From the NCBI RefSeq assembly GCF_051209875.1, contig NZ_JBNTQY010000001.1, positions 4,712,001 through 4,776,000 on the forward strand: DNA of 64,000 nt. Reading direction: 5' to 3'. Below, piece by piece: positions 54,355 through 61,883 of this stretch; the stretch's first letter is position 1, and each line of letters starts with the position of its first letter. The DNA comes from Emticicia sp051209875. GTDB lineage: Bacteria > Bacteroidota > Bacteroidia > Cytophagales > Spirosomataceae. The translations under genes and the position numbers were made by a program. The notes beneath the pieces were generated by a model, which was given only the letters and a program-made list of their open reading frames with translations, was not told where the DNA came from and made no database searches.

Positions 54355-56103
54355 ATGAAACGATTTTTTTTTAAATTAGGAATTTTTCTTGAAATTGTCC
54401 TATTCATAGGGCATCTCTATGTTCTCAGAAATGGGCTGCCAATTCCAGCAAAAGATGGAGAAGGTCGAGAATTAATATTATTATTGCGAACCTATGAAAT
54501 TAGTTTATTTGGTGCTGAACACACAGTGGACCAAATACTTGCTGGATATGATTACTCTTGGGCCGCTTTAGTCTTTTTTGGATTATTTGCCAGTATAATC
54601 ACACTTTGTGTTCCGCTTCATATAAAAAAAGCTAAAATCTTTACCTGTGGAAAAACACTCATGTGGTTGGTTTGCTTTATTATAGCCTACAATGATTGGG
54701 GGAAAGTCCAACAAATCTTGTTGTTTACACTATTTTTAACTTTCCTACTTTCCTATCTATTCGATTGGAACCAACCCAAACAAAAAGACACAAAAATTTG
54801 CATCGTTGGTGGAGGTATTTCAGGTCTTACTGCTGCTTATCAGCTTCAAAAACAAGGGTATTCTAATATAACAGTATTTGAAAAAAGCGACAAAGTAGGC
54901 GGTAAATGCTTAACAAACATCACCGATTGGAAAGCTTTCGACTTAGGTGGGCATGAAATGCTCGCAGGTTATGGAGATTTGATACAAATTGCCGAAGAAA
55001 TAGCTACGCCAACTCGCACAAGTGTCCCTCCGCTTGTATATGATACTATAACAAAAAAATACTTAAATTTCAATCAAGCTGCTTCAATTACAGGTAAATA
55101 CTCAACTTTTGAGGTAATGCTTGCTGCCTTAAAATACTTGTATATTGTTGGTATTGAATTTAATAGCTTTTCGCAGCCAAGTACTGGCTACAAAAATGTT
55201 CCAGCCGAACTTTGTGTCGATTTAGAAGCATGGCTCAAACAACGCAATCTATTGGCATTATCCGATATTTTAAGTTTTGTAATCAAAGCTCAAGGATATG
55301 GTGGCTATGCTGATGGCACGGCTGCTTATCTTGTAAAATTTATGGGCTTCAAAAATTGGTTTTCATTGTTAGTTTCAGGCATTGGACTCACCAAAAAATG
55401 GCCTCGTGTATTTGTTTATGGGGCTCAAAATTTTTGCGAAAGATTGGCCGCAACAGTGCCAGATGTTCGCTTAAATTCAACTATTCAAAGAATTGAAAGA
55501 AATAACGCCGAAACTCAGAATGGGATTAAAGTATTTCTCGAAAATCAAGACAATCCAATCTTTTTTGACTACCTAATTGTATCTACGCCACTTGATGCTC
55601 CAAGTATAAGTTTAAAATACCTCGAATTAACTGAGGTAGAGAAAAGTTTGTTTGACCAACTTCAAACAATTGATGCTTATACTACATTGTGCGAAATCCA
55701 AGGACTACCAACTGGTGTTGTAGCAAATCTTCCACTTAATGATTTACAGAAAGGTGAATACACCGGTTTTATCAAAGATTTTGCAGATGAACCTGTCGCT
55801 TTATTTTTATCACTTGCCAAACCTGAAATGACTGGCGAATATATCTTAGACGAAATTAGGAAGGTGATTGCAAGAATCCCCCCCTATTATGGGGTTCAAC
55901 CTGCCATGATAAAAAATATCCAACAAAAAAGATGGAGATATTTTCCTCATGTTACAAAAGAAGCACTTGCCAATGGTTTTTATGATAAAATAGAAGCCAT
56001 TCAAGGACAGAATCAAACATTTTATGCGTCATCGGCCCTTAGCTTTGAAAACCTCGGTAACTGTGTTGCTTATACAAAAAGGCTAATCACTAAAAACTTT
56101 TGA
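54355..56103 (+). CDS. Membrane-domain-fused FAD-dependent oxidoreductase
   Basis: Protein of 582 residues. An N-terminal membrane part (about 1-140) with four hydrophobic helices is fused to a flavoprotein domain starting near residue 144 (KICIVGGGISGLTAAYQLQKQGYSNITVFEKSDKVGGKC). Shared features with the preceding protein include AFDLGGHEM, a middle W/Y-rich region (YAPxPSTGYKN-like), and the end RWRYFPHVTKEALANGFYDKIEAIQGQNQTFYASSALSFENLGN. The two are clear paralogues. The membrane domain would put this one at the inner membrane, perhaps acting on lipids, by inference. The kinase gene begins 4 bp later. Confidence 0.85.
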   Translation: MKRFFFKLGIFLEIVLFIGHLYVLRNGLPIPAKDGEGRELILLLRTYEISLFGAEHTVDQILAGYDYSWAALVFFGLFASIITLCVPLHIKKAKIFTCGKTLMWLVCFIIAYNDWGKVQQILLFTLFLTFLLSYLFDWNQPKQKDTKICIVGGGISGLTAAYQLQKQGYSNITVFEKSDKVGGKCLTNITDWKAFDLGGHEMLAGYGDLIQIAEEIATPTRTSVPPLVYDTITKKYLNFNQAASITGKYSTFEVMLAALKYLYIVGIEFNSFSQPSTGYKNVPAELCVDLEAWLKQRNLLALSDILSFVIKAQGYGGYADGTAAYLVKFMGFKNWFSLLVSGIGLTKKWPRVFVYGAQNFCERLAATVPDVRLNSTIQRIERNNAETQNGIKVFLENQDNPIFFDYLIVSTPLDAPSISLKYLELTEVEKSLFDQLQTIDAYTTLCEIQGLPTGVVANLPLNDLQKGEYTGFIKDFADEPVALFLSLAKPEMTGEYILDEIRKVIARIPPYYGVQPAMIKNIQQKRWRYFPHVTKEALANGFYDKIEAIQGQNQTFYASSALSFENLGNCVAYTKRLITKNF

Positions 56104-56107
56104 AAAT

Positions 56108-58201
56108 ATGATGTTAAAACCTATTCTCAAAGGCATTATTACGATAATATTTTTATTAAAAACTGCCACAGTTATCGCACAAAGTCCTATTATTGAACTT
56201 TCTCCAGAAACTTCAAATTATGATATTGGCACCAGCACTACCTATTACGAGGATAAGACCGAAAGGTTAAATATTGAACAAATTCTTTCGAGTGAAATTG
56301 ATAAGCAATTCGTTGTTTCGAAAAATGAAGCACTTGTTTTTGGTATTACCACTTCCTCTTTTTGGGTGAAAATAACTGCTCGAAATAAAAAACCACTCCA
56401 ACTTTCAAGATGGATACTAACCGTTGACTATCCTCCGTTGGATTATATTTCGTTATATCAAAAAGATAAAACAGGAAAATGGATTAGTCAGGAGTCAGGC
56501 GATAGATTACCTTTTACTTCCAGAGCTATTCCTCATTATAAATTTGCCTTTGTACTTCCCATGCCCGATACATCGCTGCACACTTTTTATCTAAAAGTAA
56601 GGAACGGTGGTTCGGTGGTAATTGGCCCTCACATTGAATCAGAAAAATATTTTGTGGAAGATAGCCAAATCGGGAGCATTGGCTACGGTATTTTTATAGG
56701 GGCATTAGTTATCATGTTTTTTTATAATTTGTTTTTGTATTTTAGTCTGAAAGATATTTCATATTTGGCGTATGTCTGTTTTATTTTTATCAACCTTTTG
56801 TGTCAATTGTGTTATTCGGGGCATGTTTCACAATACATGTTTCCTCATAATCCTTTAATGGCAAATAAAATGCTGCCTATATCGGTTGCCTTAACACCGA
56901 TAGCCATTTCATTTTTTACGATTACGTTTTTAAACACAAGAAAATTCACACCAATCCTTCATAAAATACTTCTATTAATTGGTGTTATTGCATTCATCAA
57001 TTTCCTAACTTCTGTTTTTTTTACTGCACATGTAGCAGGGTATGGAAATGGTGCAAATATTTCATTTTCGTTGGTTATCGTAATTATTACTGGGGTAGGA
57101 AATTTAAGAAAAGGCAATCAATCTGCCAGATTTTTTCTTTTAGCATGGTCATTTGTAGCGGTTGGTGGTGCTATTATTACACTTAAAAGTTTTGGGGTTC
57201 ATTTTCCCAATTTTATTGCCAGAAATGGTTCAATGATAAGTACTTTGATAGAGATAGTTATGCTCGCTATTGCTTTGGCTGATAAATATAATTTGTTCAA
57301 AAAAGAAAAAGAGGCAGCACAACTCGAAATTCTAAAACTCAATGAAAACGCCACCAAAGTACTTGAACAAAAAGTCACAGAACGTACCGCAGAGCTCAAT
57401 TACTCGCTTGCAAGGCTTAAAACAACCCAAAATCAACTCATTCAAAAGGAGAAATTGGCATCTCTGGGAGAACTAACTTCTGGCATTGCCCATGAAATTC
57501 AGAACCCTTTGAATTTCGTAAATAATTTTTCAGAAGTTAGTGGCGAATTAATTGATGAATTAGAAGAAGAATTGAAAGCGGGAAATCCAGATATAGCTAT
57601 TGAAATAGCCACAGATTTGAAGGAAAATCTATCCAAAATTAACCAACATGGCAAACGTGCCAGCGATATTGTAAAAGGAATGCTGGAACACTCTCGTAAT
57701 AATACAGGCGAGCCTATTTTATCAGATATAAATGCTTTAGTAGAAGAATATTTACGACTAAGTTATAATGGATATAAAACAAAGAACAAAGATTTCAATG
57801 TCGAGTTGGTAAAAGATTTTGATGAAAATCTACCCAAATTAGAATTAATTCCACAAGATATAGGTCGAGTTTTAGTAAATATAATCAATAATGCCTTTCA
57901 TGCAACTGCTTCAGTTATTACCAACGAAAGAGCAAATGGCTATATACCAACTATAGCAATAAGTACCATAAAATCAGCAGACAAAGTAAGGATTTTAATC
58001 AAAGATAATGGAATAGGGATTTCTGAGAAGGTAAGAGTCAAAATTTTCGAGCCTTTTTTCACTACAAAACCAACAGGACAAGGTGTTGGTTTAGGACTAA
58101 GTTTAGCACACGATATCATAGCCAAAGGACATGGAGGCACTATCGATGTGGAAAGCCAAGAGGGAATAGGTACTACATTTATAATTGAACTGCCCATTTA
58201 G
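56108..58201 (+). CDS. 7TM-DISM sensor histidine kinase (HisKA type)
   Basis: Kinase of 697 residues. A signal peptide (1-24) precedes a 7TMR-DISMED2 sensor region (about 30-180), seven helices (about 190-395), a coiled coil (about 400-445; FKKEKEAAQLEILKLNENATKVLEQKVTERTAEL) and a HisKA helix with phosphoacceptor H462 in ELTSGIAHEIQNPLNFVNNFSE. The ATPase has NIINNAFHA, KDNGIGIS and GVGLGLSLAHDIIAKGHGG. It differs from the kinase at 978-2828, which is HisKA_3. No response regulator is adjacent, so it is an orphan kinase. It sits in the middle of the enzyme operon. Confidence 0.9.
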   Translation: MMLKPILKGIITIIFLLKTATVIAQSPIIELSPETSNYDIGTSTTYYEDKTERLNIEQILSSEIDKQFVVSKNEALVFGITTSSFWVKITARNKKPLQLSRWILTVDYPPLDYISLYQKDKTGKWISQESGDRLPFTSRAIPHYKFAFVLPMPDTSLHTFYLKVRNGGSVVIGPHIESEKYFVEDSQIGSIGYGIFIGALVIMFFYNLFLYFSLKDISYLAYVCFIFINLLCQLCYSGHVSQYMFPHNPLMANKMLPISVALTPIAISFFTITFLNTRKFTPILHKILLLIGVIAFINFLTSVFFTAHVAGYGNGANISFSLVIVIITGVGNLRKGNQSARFFLLAWSFVAVGGAIITLKSFGVHFPNFIARNGSMISTLIEIVMLAIALADKYNLFKKEKEAAQLEILKLNENATKVLEQKVTERTAELNYSLARLKTTQNQLIQKEKLASLGELTSGIAHEIQNPLNFVNNFSEVSGELIDELEEELKAGNPDIAIEIATDLKENLSKINQHGKRASDIVKGMLEHSRNNTGEPILSDINALVEEYLRLSYNGYKTKNKDFNVELVKDFDENLPKLELIPQDIGRVLVNIINNAFHATASVITNERANGYIPTIAISTIKSADKVRILIKDNGIGISEKVRVKIFEPFFTTKPTGQGVGLGLSLAHDIIAKGHGGTIDVESQEGIGTTFIIELPI

Positions 58202-58238
58202 AAAATTTTACTTATAAACTCACTAACCTTTACTCAAC

Positions 58239-59309
58239 ATGAAAAAAAGAATTAAACAATTACTTCTCATACTGTTAGTAGTTGCTATTGCTTACTTGAC
58301 CCTTTACCCTGTTCCGATAGATCCCGAAGCTTGGACTCCAGGAGTAAATATAGGTTTTACTGGTATTTATTCTCCCAATAATGAATTAAGTAAAATTCAG
58401 AAAATGGCTGATGGGCAATGTCCTCAATGCGAAGATTTAGCAATTGATAGCTCAGGAAATGTTTACGCAAGTGCTTCTGATGGGCGTATTTTAGCATTTA
58501 GCCCTGATTTTAAAGAGTTTAATACAATAGTCAATACTGGAGGCAGACCTTTAGGAATGATAACCGATAATCAAGGTAATATTTATGTAGCCGATGATAC
58601 AAAAGGCTTACTTTGGGTATCTACCAAAGGTGAAATGAAAGTTTTGTCAAATGCTTACAATAATCAAAAAATGCTTTTTGTAGATGATTTGACTTTTGCA
58701 CCCGATAGTAGTATTATTTTCACAGAAGCTTCTCGCAAGTTTCCAGATAAAACCTTCGTCTTAGACATTATTGAACATCGTCCAAATGGAAATATGTTTC
58801 GTTACTACTTAAAAACAGGTAAAACTGAACTTTTGATGGATAGCTTGTACTTTGCCAACGGTGTAGCGGTATCGGCAGATGGCTCTTATGTTTTGGTTAA
58901 TAACATGAATAAGTATCAAGTACTAAAACATTTCCTTTCTGGTGAAAATAAAGGAAAAACCGAGGTTTTTGCCGACAATTTACCAGGATTTCCTGACGGA
59001 GTTAATATTGGACCTGATGGAATAATTTGGGTAAGTATCCCTACGCTCCGAATTGAGTTATTAGATAAAGTTTTGCCGTATCCATTTTTACGAAAATTAA
59101 TTTTACGCATCCCTCAGCCTGAGCAAAAAAAACATCCTTATGGATTCATACTTGGTTTTGATTCATCAGGAAAGTTGATTCACAACTTACAAGATCCAAC
59201 AGGAGGATATTCAGGTATAACAAATGTTGTCCCTTTTCAGAATAAATTATATTTAGGAAGTATCAATGAAAAAAGTATTGGTATCTACGAGTTACCAAAA
59301 AACAATTAA
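58239..59309 (+). CDS. SMP-30/strictosidine-synthase-like propeller protein, membrane-anchored
   Basis: Protein of 356 residues. One N-terminal hydrophobic helix (7-22, QLLLILLVVAIAYLTLY) precedes a six-bladed beta-propeller: GQCPQCEDLAIDSSGNVYASASDGRI, RPLGMITDNQGNIYVADDTKGL, FVDDLTFAPDSSIIFTEASRKFP, LYFANGVAVSADGSYVLVNN, LPGFPDGVNIGPDGIIWVSIPT and GGYSGITNVVP. This is the APMAP/strictosidine-synthase-like pattern; in such proteins the metal-bound propeller can have lactonase or arylesterase activity. Substrate unknown. It follows the kinase by 37 bp and ends the operon before two hairpins. Confidence 0.85.
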   Translation: MKKRIKQLLLILLVVAIAYLTLYPVPIDPEAWTPGVNIGFTGIYSPNNELSKIQKMADGQCPQCEDLAIDSSGNVYASASDGRILAFSPDFKEFNTIVNTGGRPLGMITDNQGNIYVADDTKGLLWVSTKGEMKVLSNAYNNQKMLFVDDLTFAPDSSIIFTEASRKFPDKTFVLDIIEHRPNGNMFRYYLKTGKTELLMDSLYFANGVAVSADGSYVLVNNMNKYQVLKHFLSGENKGKTEVFADNLPGFPDGVNIGPDGIIWVSIPTLRIELLDKVLPYPFLRKLILRIPQPEQKKHPYGFILGFDSSGKLIHNLQDPTGGYSGITNVVPFQNKLYLGSINEKSIGIYELPKNN

Positions 59310-59410
59310 TCGAGAGCATCAAAAAGTTCTCTTTTTCGTAAGCACTATTTCTCTAATCGAAAGCGGGATTTATACAAGAAAAAGCTTATAATCAAGATGA
59401 TTTCGACAAA

Positions 59411-59489
59411 ATGCAAAATGAAGATGCTTACTAAATTATCATTTTGCATGTTTTGGAAGGCGACCTCAGAAAGTCTCGCTTTCCAAAAC
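59411..59489 (+). terminator. Two consecutive hairpins between convergent genes
   Basis: ATGCAAAATGA (59411-59421) / TCATTTTGCAT (59439-59449) is a perfect 11-bp stem. GTTTTGGAAGGCGA (59450-59463) / TCGCTTTCCAAAAC (59476-59489) is a 14-bp stem with one G-T pair, followed by TTTTT. The second is the likely terminator of the four-gene FAD operon; the first may serve the opposite strand. Confidence 0.7.
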
Positions 59490-59498
59490 TTTTTCCCT

Positions 59499-61730
59499 TC
59501 ACATCTTCACTCTCACTACGCTCGTATATTGCCCTTTGATAATAATCTCATTACCATCAACCATAATTTTTACTACTTTATTAGCAGGATTATGTCCCCA
59601 ATAGGCGGTGTAAAGAATATCTTTGCTATTATCATCACGCTTTTTCAGTACTAAAGGAAAACCTTTAATATAGGCTTCGGTAGGAAGTTTGTTATCGCCT
59701 GTAACTGTTCTGCCGTCGGGTAAAATTACATCTGGGTATTCGATAGGTGTATTGGCTTCAAGAATATCATTGTTCATGCTCATTGCCCACACACCTGCCA
59801 TGAGCCAGTCAATGTTTTTCTGCGATTGAAACGGATAGCTTGACAGTTGTTCTCCAAAGCGATTTTCTTTGTATTTATCGCCTTCGAGGTCTTTTGCTTT
59901 ACTTCCCCATAAATCGGGGTTATTTACTTTTGTGTTGGGATCGCTCCACATATCCAAACCATCCAACCACATACTCCAAACGCCCCAACTTTGCATTAAA
60001 TCTGGCGGAACGATTGGTTTTACCTGTACTCTAAATACCTCGCCATTGGAAGTTCGATGGTTCTGCTCGCCCAAATCCCAACCCATTATTTCTACTTCGT
60101 GCCAAATATTTGCTAAGACTTTTTTTGATGGTTCAATTTTTTTAGCAACCAAGCCTTCAGTCATGAGATGATAAATAGTACCAACATTCCGTAAATCGTT
60201 GCAATATCCGCCCACTTGCGAAACCGTCACGGCATCTCGCACAAAACCCCAAACATTGGAAGTTCCCATTGTCGGAAATGCCCGATTGTATGCCTCAAAG
60301 CCACTGCCTTGCCATTTTAATACTTGAGTCATGCCTTGTGCATTTCTATCTCCTTCAAACATTGCCCGACTAAATCCTTTTGGATTTAAGTTCCAAATGG
60401 CAAACTCACCTTCTGCTTTTTGGCTTTTTAATTCTTGAAGAGCAAAACCAATTTTACTTATACTTTTACTGCCATTCCAAACACCTATTGGTTCAAAATT
60501 TAAACTTAAATAACCAGTTTTTATATTTGGCCCCACAACATGCGAAAAATTATTCCTCAATACTTTGGCATCAACACCATCAAGCCATCTATTCACCACA
60601 TCTTGAGTAACCGTATATGCTCTCGGACAACCAGCATTGAGTAACCAACCATCATAGTCCATCAATGCTCGTTTTCTTGGATTTTTCGCATTATGCACAA
60701 AACTTACACCTCGTTTGGTTGCTTTTTCGCCATCAATATCAGTGCCTGAGGCATAAGAAAACTTAACAATTTTGCCTTTCGGGAGCGAAAATTCAGGGAA
60801 AGAATCATAAAAATCAGGTAAAATGCTTTCACTTACTTGTTGCCCAGGATTCCAGAAATAGACCGATTTATTGATAGTATCAGTAACCATTCTTTTACCA
60901 GGAACAGTAATATAGTGTTGTATCCAAGTTTTACCATTCCAATATTTACCTTTTTCGGTATAAACCTCAACTACACTAAGGTCGAAACCTTCCATCGCTG
61001 CTATGTCTAAATTCTGTAATGCTGTTGTATTTGACTTTGAACCAAGTCCTATATAATAGCCCTTTTCATAATTATTATCATTATAAAAAGAGCGATTCCA
61101 TTGTTCGTCAGTTAGTTTACCATTATTAATTCTCAATTTTGAAACTACTTCTTTTACTGAGCCATCAGCTCTTAGAAAACTATAACCATCGGTCATTTTA
61201 GGGTATCCATAAGATTTTAAATCTATACCTTTGCCACGCCTGATTGAAGAGGATAAAACACCCGATTGACTTTCATTACTTGGCACAGTAGTAGGTAAAG
61301 TCGATTTTTTTCCAAGCGGAGTGCTTTCGACAACAGGTGGTGTTTCTTTCGCTTTATTACCACAAAGTATCACTGAAGTGCCGTCTGCGGTAGTTTTCAT
61401 CACGCAAAATCTTGGAACAACAAAGCTTTTGGGCATTTCTAAGCCATTATTTTCGGTGATTTCAGTAAAATGTTGTGCATAATTTTTATAATCACTTACT
61501 ACATCTTTTCTTGTGAGCATATTGGCTCCTCTTACCACAAAGCTGTCCATTTCTCCTTGAATCACAAACATTCTATTGCCATCAACCCAAACCCTGAGTG
61601 GCTGCTTATTTATTTGCCATTGCCCAATTATTTGCCCATGTTGGGGTCTCATGATTAATTTTCTAAACTGTCCAAAACTTTGCAAAAAGCTGAAAGACAA
61701 GCACAGTAAAACGAACGTTTTTTTCATCAT
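59499..61730 (-). CDS. Large secreted protein of unknown function
   Basis: Protein of 743 residues. It has a signal peptide (1-20, ending SFGQ). It then shows a short envelope-like N-terminal part (about 20-140), a low-complexity linker (about 140-180; VVESTPLGKKSTLPTT) and a long Trp-rich domain (about 190-743): YWNGKTWIQHYITVPGKRMV, YDGWLLNAGCPRAYTVTQDVVNRWLDG, GFVRDAVTVSQVGGYCNDLRNVG, SWGVWSMWLDGLDMWSDP and a C-terminal beta region with YTAYWGHNPANKVVKIMVDGNEI. I do not recognise a family; the Trp-rich, Tyr-rich pattern suggests polysaccharide binding or degradation. It is divergent from the alpha-galactosidase gene. Confidence 0.75.
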   Translation of the reverse strand: MMKKTFVLLCLSFSFLQSFGQFRKLIMRPQHGQIIGQWQINKQPLRVWVDGNRMFVIQGEMDSFVVRGANMLTRKDVVSDYKNYAQHFTEITENNGLEMPKSFVVPRFCVMKTTADGTSVILCGNKAKETPPVVESTPLGKKSTLPTTVPSNESQSGVLSSSIRRGKGIDLKSYGYPKMTDGYSFLRADGSVKEVVSKLRINNGKLTDEQWNRSFYNDNNYEKGYYIGLGSKSNTTALQNLDIAAMEGFDLSVVEVYTEKGKYWNGKTWIQHYITVPGKRMVTDTINKSVYFWNPGQQVSESILPDFYDSFPEFSLPKGKIVKFSYASGTDIDGEKATKRGVSFVHNAKNPRKRALMDYDGWLLNAGCPRAYTVTQDVVNRWLDGVDAKVLRNNFSHVVGPNIKTGYLSLNFEPIGVWNGSKSISKIGFALQELKSQKAEGEFAIWNLNPKGFSRAMFEGDRNAQGMTQVLKWQGSGFEAYNRAFPTMGTSNVWGFVRDAVTVSQVGGYCNDLRNVGTIYHLMTEGLVAKKIEPSKKVLANIWHEVEIMGWDLGEQNHRTSNGEVFRVQVKPIVPPDLMQSWGVWSMWLDGLDMWSDPNTKVNNPDLWGSKAKDLEGDKYKENRFGEQLSSYPFQSQKNIDWLMAGVWAMSMNNDILEANTPIEYPDVILPDGRTVTGDNKLPTEAYIKGFPLVLKKRDDNSKDILYTAYWGHNPANKVVKIMVDGNEIIIKGQYTSVVRVKM

Positions 61731-61749
61731 ACATCATTAAAAATTTGAG

Positions 61750-61757
61750 CAAAAATA
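61750..61757 (-). promoter_or_regulatory. -7 element before the large secreted protein gene
   Basis: TATTTTTG on the minus strand is a TAnnTTTG match 19 bp before the start at 61730. No convincing TTG element is seen upstream. Confidence 0.45.
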
Positions 61758-61815
61758 TGGAGTTTTAATATAAAAACGGTGGTTTGTGGATGATGTTACT
61801 ATTAAAAGCTAATTA

Positions 61816-61844
61816 TTTACTCAATCATATTTTAAGTATCTTTG
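61816..61844 (+). promoter_or_regulatory. Promoter of the alpha-galactosidase gene
   Basis: TATCTTTG (61837-61844) matches the -7 consensus, with TTT 18 nt upstream (61816-61818) in place of TTG. The ATG is 40 bp downstream. Confidence 0.55.
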
Positions 61845-61883
61845 CTGCTCAACCCTAAAATCGTTTTTAACTATACTAAAAAA

